Below, piece by piece: positions 26,674 through 36,083 of a stretch of 64,000 nucleotides of DNA. Position 1 is the first letter of the stretch. Every line of letters starts with the position of its first letter. A program made the position numbers and the translations under genes. This stretch comes from an uncultured Acetatifactor sp. (GTDB lineage: Bacteria; Bacillota; Clostridia; Lachnospirales; Lachnospiraceae). The stretch lies in NCBI GenBank assembly GCA_910577665.1, contig CAJTOJ010000006.1, positions 1 through 64,000 of the forward strand, read 5' to 3'. Under the pieces are notes generated by a model, which worked only from the letters and a program-made list of their open reading frames with translations, made no database searches and was not told where the DNA came from.

Positions 26674-28197
26674 TTACGCAGCTCTTCCGGATTCCTGCCC
26701 TCCGGAAAATTGTCTCCAACGCCTTATGCTGCCGAAACAGAACAAAGTTCCCACTGCCGCCGCTGCTGCCCACAGCCAGATCACCACCATCCATCCCCAC
26801 TGCCCGGCTACCCAGGCGATGCCATAGCTGGAGATGGCACTTCCCACATAGGTGCAGGAATTCAGCATACCGGACACCGTACTTACCTTGCCGCAACCCT
26901 TAAAATAGGGCGGCACCATGCTCACCAGGATCAGATTCACCCCGTACATACACCCTGTGGCCAGGGCTGATAAAAAGACTGACAGTCCTGCATGGAGGGA
27001 TGGCAGAAGGGCCAGAAGCAGTGTACTGGAAAAGCCAGCCAGGAAAACCATCCCTGCGCACAGCATCTCATTGGGGATCAGCTTCCTGTTCAAGATGGAC
27101 ACCAGTTCCAGGCACAGGATGGAAAATATGGGCAGCAACACGCCGCTTAAGATGGAAATGGCGCTGCCCAGATGGAAAGTCTCCGAGATGTAGCTGGGCA
27201 TCCAGGTGGTAATGCCATCCCGCAGGGTTCCCTGCATGACAATGGCAGTCATGATACATCCCAGAAGCAGGCAGGTTTTCCCGGAGAACAGCCCCCTTCC
27301 ACTGCCTGGCAATTTGTCACTCTCCCTCCCCCGGCTTTGCTGCCAGGATAGCATGTCCTTGGTCTTTTCCTGCTTTCCAGTTTTCACATTCCCTGTGCCT
27401 GCACCGATCTCCCTGGCTTTCCCGCCTGCGCCGTCCTTGCTGTCTTCCCTCCCTCTCCATGTCACTTTTCCCCCGTCCGGCATCCCACATGCCCGGCCTA
27501 TGCTGCGCACCCAGAGTACTGCAAAACAAAGGGCAATGCCTGCACACAGATAGAAGAGGCTCTTCCAGCCCTTCCACACAATGCAAAGGGGAGCCAGCAG
27601 ATATACCGCAATGGTAGCCACGGAGGAACCCCATGTCACCCGCACACAAGCCTTCTTATACTGTTCCTGGTCCAGGCAGGCCGACAGGATCTTCACCATG
27701 GGAGGCCAGATCAGTGCCTGGGCAAATCCGTTGACACACCAGAAGGCCAGGATCAGTCCCGGCTCCGTGAAGGTGGGAACACACACATTCATGCCTGCGG
27801 ACAGCAGGATGCCCGCCAGGATCAGCCGGTCCGGCCTCATCCGGTCTCCCATCCACCCGCTTACAAGCTGTCCTGCACCATATGTTACGAAGCTGCCTGT
27901 CACCGCCATGGATACCGCCGTCTTCGTAATGCCTTCTGCCCTCTGGATTTCCAGGATCACGGCCCCATAGTTGATCCTGGTGATGTAACTCACAAAATAG
28001 CAGGCAGCACACAAAAACACCAGAAGTTTCCCCGCCTTGTCACCCATGGCTATCCATTCTGTTTTGTCATCTGCCGCTGCCCTGTCTGTCGCACCAGTGC
28101 TGACTGCTGTTTCCGTTTTTTCTATGCTTTCCATCCCGCCTGCCCTTCCTGCTGTTTCTGTTTTTCCTGCTTTGGGGACCGCGCACATCCGTTCCAA
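26674..28197 (-). CDS. Major facilitator superfamily transporter
   Basis: A 507-residue MFS carrier with about 12 predicted membrane segments. The first helix starts near residue 57 (LLVFLCAACYFVSYITRINY) after a hydrophilic N-terminal tail of about 55 residues. The conserved loop after helix 2 reads GWMGDRMRPDRLILAG. The overall pattern suggests the organophosphate or sugar-phosphate type, but the substrate is not certain. The central loop is inflated by about 65 Gly/Lys/Glu-rich residues (27290-27500). The listed start is TTG; an ATG 9 nt further in, at 28188, is an alternative, and no strong ribosome site decides. It follows a DeoR regulator gene by 58 nt, so the two probably form one operon. 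Confidence 0.88.
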   Translation of the reverse strand: MERMCAVPKAGKTETAGRAGGMESIEKTETAVSTGATDRAAADDKTEWIAMGDKAGKLLVFLCAACYFVSYITRINYGAVILEIQRAEGITKTAVSMAVTGSFVTYGAGQLVSGWMGDRMRPDRLILAGILLSAGMNVCVPTFTEPGLILAFWCVNGFAQALIWPPMVKILSACLDQEQYKKACVRVTWGSSVATIAVYLLAPLCIVWKGWKSLFYLCAGIALCFAVLWVRSIGRACGMPDGGKVTWRGREDSKDGAGGKAREIGAGTGNVKTGKQEKTKDMLSWQQSRGRESDKLPGSGRGLFSGKTCLLLGCIMTAIVMQGTLRDGITTWMPSYISETFHLGSAISILSGVLLPIFSILCLELVSILNRKLIPNEMLCAGMVFLAGFSSTLLLALLPSLHAGLSVFLSALATGCMYGVNLILVSMVPPYFKGCGKVSTVSGMLNSCTYVGSAISSYGIAWVAGQWGWMVVIWLWAAAAAVGTLFCFGSIRRWRQFSGGQESGRAA

Positions 28198-28255
28198 CCG
28201 GCCGTCCCTTTGTTCTCTTTTCTGGTCTCTTATCCTATCCTTTTCTCTCCTGCCC

Positions 28256-29020
28256 CTACCCCCTTGTCACCTGCACCCCATTTTCCAGGTATAGGTTGTA
28301 TATCCCGTCCTCCAGGGCCTGGTCCGTCACGATCCGGCACCCTTCCCCCACGTCTGCCAGCTTCAGCAGGCCGCTCTTCTCAAATTTACCGCTGTCTGCC
28401 AGGAATACTACCTGTGCTGCCTGTCCTATCATTTTCTGCTGTACTGCAAACAGTTCCCTGTCATAGTCCATGACGCCATACTGTAAGGAAATGGCCGAAG
28501 GGCACAGGAAAGCCGTCCCTGCCCGGAACCGGTCCAGCATCTCCAAGGCCCAGGGTCCATAGAAGGCATCCTCCTTCTTATGGTAAAAACCGGCACACAG
28601 GTACAATTCATAGGTTTCTTTCCCCCGCAGCACCTGGAAGACTTCCAGGGAATGGGTGATCACTGTCAGCCTCTCCAGACATCCTGCAAGCATCCGTGCA
28701 AACTCCACCGCCGTAGAACCGCTGTCTACCAGGATGGTATCCCCCTCCCGGACCAGCCCCGCAGCGTACCCGGCCAGTTCTGCCTTCCGCTCCCGGTTCT
28801 GCTCCCCCCGCTCACTTCTGGACAGGAATTCCCCACCCCGGGGAATGCGCAGCGCCCCTCCATGGACACGACGCAGGCAGTTGCACCGCTCCAGTTCCAG
28901 CAGATCCCTGCGGATGGTCTCCACGGACACGGAGAACAATGCCATCAGTTCCCCTATCTTCACCGCACCTTTTTCCTCTACCAACCTGGCAATCTCTCCC
29001 TGTCTCTGTGTGGCAAACAT
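28256..29020 (-). CDS. DeoR/GlpR-family transcriptional regulator
   Basis: A 254-residue repressor. The N-terminal winged helix-turn-helix occupies residues 1-60 (RQGEIARLVEEKGAVKIGEL; VSVETIRRDLLELE; LRRVHGGAL is the family signature). The C-terminal sugar-phosphate sensor domain follows, with VDSGSTAVEFARML and LADSGKFEKSGLL. The ATG at 29020 has AAGGAGG upstream; the longer frame from 29065 has none. It precedes the MFS gene and probably responds to a phosphorylated sugar derived from the transported compound. The GH31 gene upstream is separated by a terminator. Confidence 0.93.
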   Translation of the reverse strand: MFATQRQGEIARLVEEKGAVKIGELMALFSVSVETIRRDLLELERCNCLRRVHGGALRIPRGGEFLSRSERGEQNRERKAELAGYAAGLVREGDTILVDSGSTAVEFARMLAGCLERLTVITHSLEVFQVLRGKETYELYLCAGFYHKKEDAFYGPWALEMLDRFRAGTAFLCPSAISLQYGVMDYDRELFAVQQKMIGQAAQVVFLADSGKFEKSGLLKLADVGEGCRIVTDQALEDGIYNLYLENGVQVTRG

Positions 29021-29251
29021 ATGGCCTGCCTCCTCCTTTCCCGGCTCCAAAATCCCTTCTGTCATTTCCTGTTATTCCTGCGGTCAGTGAACCAAGCCCC
29101 TTTCTGCCGAATGACGCAGGATGGATATTCTCCTCCCCGTGCGCAAATACAACTATTCACTTTTATTCGCAACTATTTCCACAATTATAGCAACCATTTC
29201 CACACAGCGCAAGGGTTTCTTTTCATATATATCACATTTCAAGTATCGTAT

Positions 29252-29399
29252 GTTACTGTGAACAGCATGGCCGTGAACAGTAACATGTAACATACACGCG
29301 GAAAAATCAGTGGAATGTAAGGCAAAAAGGCTATTGTTCACTGGTGCCACCGCAAGGCGTTTTGTGTGCATAGTTGCTGTGAACGGAGTAAACAGTAAC
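29252..29399. mobile_element. Degenerate MITE-like copies
   Basis: Two fragments of the family at 54472: a short palindrome, gttactgt...gtgaacagtaac (29252-29284), and an internally deleted copy (about 29331-29399) that keeps ggtgccaccgc and the right end ttgctgtgaacggag...aacagtaac. No target duplication is clear. They fill most of the gap between the DeoR gene and the GH31 terminator (29021-29488). Confidence 0.7.
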
Positions 29400-29444
29400 A
29401 AAAAAGTGCCCCCCGTGGCAGATATCCACATCTGCCACAGGGGG
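29400..29444 (-). terminator. Terminator of the GH31 gene
   Basis: A strong hairpin pairs cccccgtggcaga with tctgccacaggggg (about 29410-29443); on the minus strand it is followed by six T. It lies 44 nt after the GH31 stop. Confidence 0.9.
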
Positions 29445-29488
29445 TGTCGTACTTTCCAGATTTCATTACAGATTCCATTATGACTTGC

Positions 29489-31435
29489 TCAGAAACACTT
29501 CCGTACTTCACTGCCTTCCCGGACAAAGGCTGCAAACTCCCACAGTTCCACGGAGACCTCCACCCATCCTGCTCCCCGGTGGATGCTCCCATCCTTCGTA
29601 AGGATCCAGTTTCCCTCGGGAAGATATACCTTCTTCTCCCGCTGTCCCTGCCGTACTACCGGGGCAAAGAGGATGTCGTCCCCGAACATGTACTGTTCCC
29701 CAAGGGTGTAACACGCTTCATCCTCCGGGAAATCGAAGAACATAGGGCGCATAAGAGGGATTCCCTTCTCGGAAGCCTTTTTCATGTGTTTTTGCAGGTA
29801 TGGCTTCAGACGTTCCCGCAGAAGTATCAGTTCCTTCAAGATCTCGAAATTCTCCTCCCCGAAGCTCCAGATCTCATTGTCCCCGCCTGTGGGTTCTATG
29901 ATGGATCTGGTATAGTCCTTGCCCTCCCTGCTGCCGTGCAGGCGCATTACCGGGCAGAAGCAGCCGTACTGGAACCAGCGGACGATCAGCTCCCTGAAAT
30001 ATGCCGTCTCGATCTGGCCCCCATAGAAACCACCAATATCCGTGGTCCACCAGGGAATCCCGCACATGGCCATGTTCAGACCGGACTTCACCTGGTCGGC
30101 CAGGCTCTCAAAAGTGGAGGGAATGTCCCCGGACCACACCAGTGTGCCGAATCTCTGGGCACCCGGATAGGCACACCGGGACAGGGTAATGATATCTTCC
30201 CTGCCATCTGCCTTCATCCCGTCATACACCAGCTTCGCATAATAGTACGGATACAGCAGTCCCACTTCATCCCCGTTCCCCATGGAGAGTACCAGATTGT
30301 CGAAGTGTTCCGGGTGGATCTCCGGCTCTGCCTCGTCAAACCACAGACAGTCCACACCCTGGTCTATGTAATTCTCTTTCAGCTTCTTCCACACAAAATC
30401 CCTGGTCTTTGGATTCGTAGGATCAATCAATGCCTGGGGGCCATAGAAGTCAAACACCCTGTTAGAACCGCTCACAGTCCTGACCAGCAGATTCTGGTCC
30501 ATCATTTCCCCATAGTTCTCACTCTTTTCATTGATGGTAGGCCACATGGATACCATCAGCCTCACCCCCATGGCGTGGAGTTCCTCTGTCATGGCCTTGG
30601 GATCCGGCCAATAGACAGGATCAAATTTGTAATCTCCCTGCTGGGTCCAGTGGAAATAATCAATGACAATCACATCCAGGGGAATCCCCAGTTCCTTATA
30701 CCGTCTGGCCACCTGGAGGACTTCCTCCTGGGTCTCATACCGCAGCTTACACTGCCAGAAGCCCAGGCCGTAATCCGGCATCATGGGGGCATGGCCCGTG
30801 AGATCCGCCAGGGTTTCCGCCACTTGTGCAGGTTCTCCACCTATGACCACATAGTCCATCTGCCGCATGCTGTCACTGCTCCACCTTGTCCGGTTGCAGG
30901 CCAGCTCACAGGTCCCTGTGGAAGGCACATTCCAGAGGAAACCATATCCCAGGGAAGAATACACGAAGGGCATGGTGCATTTAGCATTCACATGACGCAG
31001 GTCAATGGTACAGCCTTTCAAGTCAAAACAGCCTGTGGCCTCATGTCCCAGGCCGTAGAAATGCTCTCCCTCCACCGCCTCAAAGGTCACCCGTCCGCTC
31101 CAAAGGCCACTTGCCTTGCTGCGGTAATTCCGGATCCCCGCCCCGAAAGTAAGTTCGCTTTTCTCCGACAGGATCTTCCTGCCCTGCCGGAAATATTCTG
31201 TCCTGCCGTCCCCATACAGTTTCACCTGCATCTCACCGGTCTCCAGAAAAGCCATATCCCCTTCCAGCCAGGCCCGCGCCTGGACCTGGACTGGTTCTAT
31301 GGTCCAGTTCTGCTCTTTCACCTCACCCTGTGGCGATGCCTGGAAACGGATGCTGCCCTGGCCACAGGCTGATATCCTGCCCCATTCCCCGGGCCTGGTA
31401 AAATAGATTGTGTTGTCCCTGATTTCGTATCTCAT
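29489..31435 (-). CDS. GH31 family glycosidase (alpha-xylosidase or alpha-glucosidase)
   Basis: A 648-residue cytoplasmic GH31 enzyme: N-terminal beta-sandwich (1-215), TIM barrel (about 220-560) and C-terminal beta domain. The nucleophile is Asp367 in CLWFDEAEPEIHP and the acid/base is Asp437 in LVWSGDIPSTF. The barrel also shows PLDVIVIDYFHWTQQGDY, a family hallmark, and PWWTTDIGGF. No signal peptide is present. The family retains anomeric configuration and removes alpha-linked xylose, glucose or galactose from oligosaccharide ends; the WFDEAEPE type is frequent in xylosidase-like members, but the sugar cannot be fixed. AGGGAGG precedes the ATG. It follows the AAA-ATPase pair by 77 nt. Confidence 0.94.
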   Translation of the reverse strand: MRYEIRDNTIYFTRPGEWGRISACGQGSIRFQASPQGEVKEQNWTIEPVQVQARAWLEGDMAFLETGEMQVKLYGDGRTEYFRQGRKILSEKSELTFGAGIRNYRSKASGLWSGRVTFEAVEGEHFYGLGHEATGCFDLKGCTIDLRHVNAKCTMPFVYSSLGYGFLWNVPSTGTCELACNRTRWSSDSMRQMDYVVIGGEPAQVAETLADLTGHAPMMPDYGLGFWQCKLRYETQEEVLQVARRYKELGIPLDVIVIDYFHWTQQGDYKFDPVYWPDPKAMTEELHAMGVRLMVSMWPTINEKSENYGEMMDQNLLVRTVSGSNRVFDFYGPQALIDPTNPKTRDFVWKKLKENYIDQGVDCLWFDEAEPEIHPEHFDNLVLSMGNGDEVGLLYPYYYAKLVYDGMKADGREDIITLSRCAYPGAQRFGTLVWSGDIPSTFESLADQVKSGLNMAMCGIPWWTTDIGGFYGGQIETAYFRELIVRWFQYGCFCPVMRLHGSREGKDYTRSIIEPTGGDNEIWSFGEENFEILKELILLRERLKPYLQKHMKKASEKGIPLMRPMFFDFPEDEACYTLGEQYMFGDDILFAPVVRQGQREKKVYLPEGNWILTKDGSIHRGAGWVEVSVELWEFAAFVREGSEVRKCF

Positions 31436-31512
31436 GTGGATACCTCCCTGTTGCTATTTTCTATTGCTTTTTCTGCCAGACTGCCCGGATGATTCCGCCA
31501 CTTTTTACAGAT

Positions 31513-33240
31513 CTACTCCCATTCTCCCTGTCCGATCAATACCCTTTTTCCCTCAAAAACAAAACCATAGATGCGGATACGTTCCCGCGAAATCCCCCTG
31601 GACACCAGTTCTGTTTCATACCTTTTCTGTCGGATCTGATCCAGGGCATTTCCCACCGCTCCCTCCAGTGATCCATCCCTCTTGGAATCAAATACTTTAA
31701 ACTCCATGATAATCCCATCGTCTTCCGTATATTTCGGCTCCATTATCACATCATACCTGCCAAAACCGCTCTCTCTGTTAGAACGTATCCTGTAGCGCCC
31801 TGCCAGATCCACCACCAGTCCCAGCACGAAACCATGATAAAAGCGCTCTGGCTGCGCACAGGAAGGCCTGTTACCCGTGTCAAAGCTGCCAAACATCTCC
31901 TGGGAAACCTCATTCATAAAGCGATTCATATAGTCCAGGTCTCCCAGCAGCAGTGCCTTTTTGAAGTCACTGTATGCCGTAACATTCTCCGGGAACCATC
32001 CTGCAATCATGTTTCGAAACATCAATTCCGTCTCATGGTTCGTTATCCGCAGCTGGTAACTGTATCTTCCCTTGTCGGGCTGAAAATTCTTGTTCACAGG
32101 CTTTAAGTACCCGCTTGCCACAAGAAGGCTCCATATGGCTCCTTTTATGACTTTCAACTGCTCGAAGATCACCTGTTCGTCCAGGATGACTTCCATGGAT
32201 TTTCCTGCAAGCAGTTGTTCCAGGTGCATTTTTATCTCCGGTGTACCTTCTTTGAGCAGCTTGGAAACCAGCTTGTTAGAACTGGTGTCTGCCCAGTAAG
32301 TTCCAAATTCTCCCGTCTTTAAAAACATGGTAATAGACCAGGGGTTATACATGTCTGCCCTGTTCCCAAAACAAAACCCGTCATACCAGGACCTGACTTC
32401 CTCCTTCTGTGCAGAAAGTCCCCATTCCTCCATTGCCTGGAACACTTCCTCCTGTGTAAATCCAAACGCTGTACTGTACTCTGCAGAAGTGGTAGTTACC
32501 ACCAGCAGATTATTCAGATCGGAAAATATAGACTCTTTGCTGACCCTGGTGATGCCTGTCATCAAAGCTCTGTAAAGATATCTGTTTGTCTTAAAAGTCG
32601 AATTGAAAAGACTGCGGACCAATATGGCCAGGTCCTCCCAGTAGCCATTCACATAAGCTTCCTGTAAGGGGGTATCATATTCATCCAAAAACACTAGGAC
32701 CTGTTTCCCATAATACCGCTCCATATATGACATCAGTGTCTTTATGGCCCATGCAATTGTAGTATCTGTAATCTCCTCGCAGGGCCTCTTTCCTTCCTCT
32801 ACAGCCTGCCCAAACGAATAGAAATATTTCTTCTCTTCCTCTCTCAGTATCCCTCCCTGCAGGAGATAGGAATGGGTTCTGTACAACTCCTTTAGGACGG
32901 CAATCAGCCCTTCCCTGGCTGCCCCAAATGTGCTTCCCTTCATATCTGCAAAAGACAGGAAAATCACCGGAAACTGCCCCTGCAGGGCACGATAGCCTTC
33001 CTCTTCCCAGATTGACAACCCTTGAAAAAGCTCTCCCCTGCCCTGGTATCTGTTGGAGAAAAAACATTCCATCATATTCTGGTTTAAAGTCTTCCCAAAA
33101 CGCCTGGGACGGGTGATCAAGGTTACAATATCCTTATTCTCCCACCACTCTTTGATAAAGGGTGTCTTATCCACATAAAAAGAGCCCTCCCTGCGCATAT
33201 ATTCAAAACTCTGGCTTCCAACTGCAACCGGTGTCCCCAT
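31513..33240 (-). CDS. AAA-ATPase-like / PD-(D/E)XK nuclease-like protein
   Basis: A 575-residue protein of the AAA-ATPase-like (PF09820) plus PD-(D/E)XK (PF08011) architecture. The P-loop is TRPRRFGKT (about residues 43-51), the Walker B region VLVFLDEYDTPLQEAY, and the C-terminal nuclease-like core shows RYDVIMEPKY then GIIMEFKVFD near residue 514, preserving the D and E-x-K pattern. Its ATG overlaps the TAA of the preceding paralogue by one base, so the two are translationally coupled. The family is expanded in gut anaerobes and its cellular role is unknown; an involvement in DNA or mobile-element biology is only a suggestion. Confidence 0.9.
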   Translation of the reverse strand: MGTPVAVGSQSFEYMRREGSFYVDKTPFIKEWWENKDIVTLITRPRRFGKTLNQNMMECFFSNRYQGRGELFQGLSIWEEEGYRALQGQFPVIFLSFADMKGSTFGAAREGLIAVLKELYRTHSYLLQGGILREEEKKYFYSFGQAVEEGKRPCEEITDTTIAWAIKTLMSYMERYYGKQVLVFLDEYDTPLQEAYVNGYWEDLAILVRSLFNSTFKTNRYLYRALMTGITRVSKESIFSDLNNLLVVTTTSAEYSTAFGFTQEEVFQAMEEWGLSAQKEEVRSWYDGFCFGNRADMYNPWSITMFLKTGEFGTYWADTSSNKLVSKLLKEGTPEIKMHLEQLLAGKSMEVILDEQVIFEQLKVIKGAIWSLLVASGYLKPVNKNFQPDKGRYSYQLRITNHETELMFRNMIAGWFPENVTAYSDFKKALLLGDLDYMNRFMNEVSQEMFGSFDTGNRPSCAQPERFYHGFVLGLVVDLAGRYRIRSNRESGFGRYDVIMEPKYTEDDGIIMEFKVFDSKRDGSLEGAVGNALDQIRQKRYETELVSRGISRERIRIYGFVFEGKRVLIGQGEWE

Positions 33241-34823
33241 TATGCCTGCTCCTTCACCATATGTTCGATCACACAGTCATGAGGTTTCATTTTATTCCCC
33301 CTATCGTAACGGATCCCTACCAGCAGGATCTCTCCGGCATACCCCTCCAGGGCCTGGGTATACTGCCTCTCCTTGATCTGCCGCAATGCTGAGTTGACAT
33401 CCCTGTCATACTTCAGTTCGATTACCATGGCAGGCTTATCCGTATGGCGCAGGGGCAGGAATACAACATCCGCAAACCCCTTTCCCGCAGGAAGTTCCCG
33501 GATCAGCTTATAGTCCTTCCTGGCGCTGTAGTAGGCCAGGCCGATGGCAGCCCCCAGAGAGTTTTCATCATTATAAGTCAGAATGGATGCCACTTCCATA
33601 TGCGCCCGGTCCAGCCCTGCTGCCACACAGTCTGCACGGCCTGCCAGGGTATCTTCCAGAAGCTGTTCCGAAGCCTTTAAAACCCGCATCACCTCCGGCC
33701 AGCCGCTGGTACTCATGGCATTCTCAAACTCTCCCAGGATCTCCTTGTTGGGGACAAATGCCTCTGCAGTCTCTGCATCATAGGCCAGATACCCCAGATG
33801 GATCAGCAGGGTAAGCACATCATCCTTTGTCCGGAAATTGCGCATGTCATTCTGGAAACTGCGTGTGTTGACCTTGACGCGTCCACCCCCCAGCATCTGC
33901 ACAATGTCCGGCCTAAGGCCGTCATAATCCATGTCTATATAGATCTTCAAGGCGTCATAGGTTTCCGTGGACGTCCAGTAATTGGAGCAGGTACCGCAGA
34001 GCATGGCTTCCACCACGGATTTGGGGTTGTAGATATGTTTCTGTTTCCTAAATACGTATCCGTCGTACCACCTGCCGACTTCCTCAAAGTCCATGTCATA
34101 CCGTCTGCACAGTTCCTTTACTTCCTCTTCCGTGAAGCCTGTGTATTCCTCAAACATCTTCTGGTCTGTCATGGAATATTCCAGGAACATATTCAGCGCG
34201 GAATGGACACCGTATTTCTTCACAGGCAGGATCCCCGTCATGTAGGCCAGGGCCACATAGGGCTGGTCCTTCAGCAGATCCCGCAGGAAATCCAGGTATT
34301 GCTTCTGCATCCCTTCGGACTCCTGTCTCTCCCGCATCACACAGTCCCACTCATCCACCAGGAAGATGAACTCTTTCCCTGCCTTCACATAAACCTTCTC
34401 CAGGGCCTCCGAAAGGATGGTGGTCCGCTGTGGAATCAGCTCCCCGTATACTTCCCTAAGTTCCTCCAGGACGGTCTGTTCCAGATATTCCACTACATCC
34501 TGCCTCCTCGCCCGGATTAGGAACTGTTGCATATTCAAGTAGATCACGTCATATTGGTTCAAATATTCCTCAAAGGTTTCATCCTCTGCTATCTTCAGCC
34601 CAGTGAATAGTTCCCTGGCATCACAGCCACAGCTATAATAGGCCGCAAGCATGCGAAGGGCCATGGATTTCCCAAAACGCCGGGGCCTGCTGACACAGAT
34701 ACAGTTTTGTTCCGTATTGATACGCCTATTCATGCAGGAGATCAGTCCCGTCTTGTCCACATAAATTTCTGAATGAACGGATTTCCAGAAACTTTTATAG
34801 TCCGGATTCACATAAATTCCCAT
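33240..34823 (-). CDS. AAA-ATPase-like / PD-(D/E)XK nuclease-like protein, paralogue
   Basis: A 527-residue paralogue of the next gene, with the same order of domains: entry motif IYVDKTGLISCMNRR, P-loop SRPRRFGKS (about residues 45-53), Walker B IFLVDEWDCVMRER, TGILPVKKYG, and a C-terminal nuclease core with FADVVFLPLRH and VIELKYDRD near residue 468. The start at 34823 is chosen from GGAGGG 7 nt upstream; the frame continues upstream for 53 codons without a site. The pair is tandem and probably arose by duplication, but sequence divergence is large. Function unknown. Confidence 0.9.
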   Translation of the reverse strand: MGIYVNPDYKSFWKSVHSEIYVDKTGLISCMNRRINTEQNCICVSRPRRFGKSMALRMLAAYYSCGCDARELFTGLKIAEDETFEEYLNQYDVIYLNMQQFLIRARRQDVVEYLEQTVLEELREVYGELIPQRTTILSEALEKVYVKAGKEFIFLVDEWDCVMRERQESEGMQKQYLDFLRDLLKDQPYVALAYMTGILPVKKYGVHSALNMFLEYSMTDQKMFEEYTGFTEEEVKELCRRYDMDFEEVGRWYDGYVFRKQKHIYNPKSVVEAMLCGTCSNYWTSTETYDALKIYIDMDYDGLRPDIVQMLGGGRVKVNTRSFQNDMRNFRTKDDVLTLLIHLGYLAYDAETAEAFVPNKEILGEFENAMSTSGWPEVMRVLKASEQLLEDTLAGRADCVAAGLDRAHMEVASILTYNDENSLGAAIGLAYYSARKDYKLIRELPAGKGFADVVFLPLRHTDKPAMVIELKYDRDVNSALRQIKERQYTQALEGYAGEILLVGIRYDRGNKMKPHDCVIEHMVKEQA

Positions 34824-35110
34824 ACACAATCCCTCCATAAGCTTATTATACGGAAAGAAGGGAAAAATAACAAGGCATATATGGCTGATTTCTATATCCA
34901 GGCCCTGCCGGTTCGAGCGGATGCCCTCCCCCATCCTGTCACCCGAAGACACCCTACGCCCACACATAGCGGACATCTCCACCCAGACATACTACCGCAA
35001 GCGCCGGAGGGGGCAGGCGCTTAGATCCATCCTGTAGAGATACACCTAAAAAGACTGCCTGGAGATACCGGGCAAATTCTTCTCTCAAAATCGTTAATAG
35101 ACAATCCATG
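34824..35110. other. Intergenic stretch with no clear gene
   Basis: Nothing convincing is coded here. A short plus-strand frame around 34919-35037 gives plausible protein-like text (LRPHIADISTQTYYRKRRRG, stop at 35035-35037) but lacks a start and a ribosome site. It may be a decayed gene tail. The promoter of the AAA-ATPase pair should lie in 34830-34900. Confidence 0.4.
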
Positions 35111-35155
35111 AACAGGCACTCATAATTATTTTAAAAACTAAGGAGAGTGCCTGTT
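35111..35155. repeat. Perfect 11-bp inverted repeat around the recombinase ribosome site
   Basis: aacaggcactc (35111-35121) and gagtgcctgtt (35145-35155) are perfect inverted copies. The right arm lies between the ribosome site AAGGAG (35140-35145) and the ATG at 35157. Folding would place the ribosome site at the stem edge; binding by the recombinase itself is the other option. Confidence 0.75.
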
Positions 35156-35156
35156 T

Positions 35157-36083
35157 ATGAAAACTTTAAATGACTATATTTCGGAATATATCGAATACTG
35201 TGAGCACCGCAAACGCCTGGATCCCAAAACTTTAAAAGCATACAGAATAGACTTAATGCAGTATACAGACTATTGCTCTGATTCATCTGAGTGCTTTTGC
35301 AAAGATATTGTGGATAAATTTATCACAAGCCTGCATAAGAGCTATAAGCCCAAAACTGTAAAACGTAAAATTGCAAGTTTAAAAGCATTTTTTCATCATA
35401 TGGAATATAAAGAGATACTAGCAGAAAATCCTTTTGTAAAACTGGACATCCGTTTTCGGGAAGCCAAATTGCTTCCAAAAACAATACCTTTTCACTCCAT
35501 ACAGGCCTTCCTGTCTACACTTTATACCCAAAAGGAACAGGCTGCCTCCGAATATCAGCAGAGATGCTGCATAAGGGACATCGCTGTCGTTGAATTGTTG
35601 TTTGCTACCGGAATGCGAATCTCCGAATTATGTTCCCTAAAACCATCCGACATAGATCTGGAGAGCAATAATATCCTGATTTATGGGAAAGGCGCAAAAG
35701 AAAGAGTTATTCAGATTGGTAACCAGGAGGTTATTGCCGCGCTCAAACTGTATAAGGAAACGTTTGTGAATGATATAGATTCATGCGGATATTTTTTTGT
35801 GAACAGGCTACAGCATAAGCTGTCTGACCAGTCTGTGCGTTTTATGATTAAACATTATGCAGAATTGGCTGGCATCAGCCAGCACATTACTCCGCATATG
35901 TTTCGGCATTCATTCGCTACCCTTTTGCTAGAGCAGGATGTTGATATTAGGTATATCCAGAGGATGCTTGGGCACAGCTCCATTAGTACAACGGAGATTT
36001 ATACACATGTTTCGAGTTCAAAGCAAAAGGATATTCTTGTGCATAAGCATCCTAGAAACCAGATGGATATCAATAAAGGATAA
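35157..36083 (+). CDS. Tyrosine recombinase, XerC/XerD-like
   Basis: A 308-residue integrase. The N-terminal core-binding domain (SAM-like, residues 1-95) precedes the catalytic domain. All catalytic residues are seen: Arg154 (ATGMRISELCSLKPSDI), Lys178 (YGKGAKER), His247 and Arg250 (PHMFRHSFATLLLEQ), His273 (MLGHSSISTTEIYTH) and nucleophile Tyr282. It is an orphan, with no phage or conjugation genes nearby, and is AT-rich compared with its neighbours, which suggests transfer. Perfect inverted repeats overlap both its start and its stop. It could be a site-specific recombinase for inversion or a remnant of an integrated island; XerC/XerD proper is less likely given the context. Confidence 0.92.
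   Translation: MKTLNDYISEYIEYCEHRKRLDPKTLKAYRIDLMQYTDYCSDSSECFCKDIVDKFITSLHKSYKPKTVKRKIASLKAFFHHMEYKEILAENPFVKLDIRFREAKLLPKTIPFHSIQAFLSTLYTQKEQAASEYQQRCCIRDIAVVELLFATGMRISELCSLKPSDIDLESNNILIYGKGAKERVIQIGNQEVIAALKLYKETFVNDIDSCGYFFVNRLQHKLSDQSVRFMIKHYAELAGISQHITPHMFRHSFATLLLEQDVDIRYIQRMLGHSSISTTEIYTHVSSSKQKDILVHKHPRNQMDINKG

Noticed and set aside
26594..26896. A 100-codon minus-strand frame
   Set aside because: It overlaps the MFS gene in another frame and the terminator; no domain or start signal.
34773..35024. Short plus-strand frame near the recombinase
   Set aside because: No ribosome site, overlaps the AAA-ATPase start and shows only a doubtful protein-like tail in another frame.
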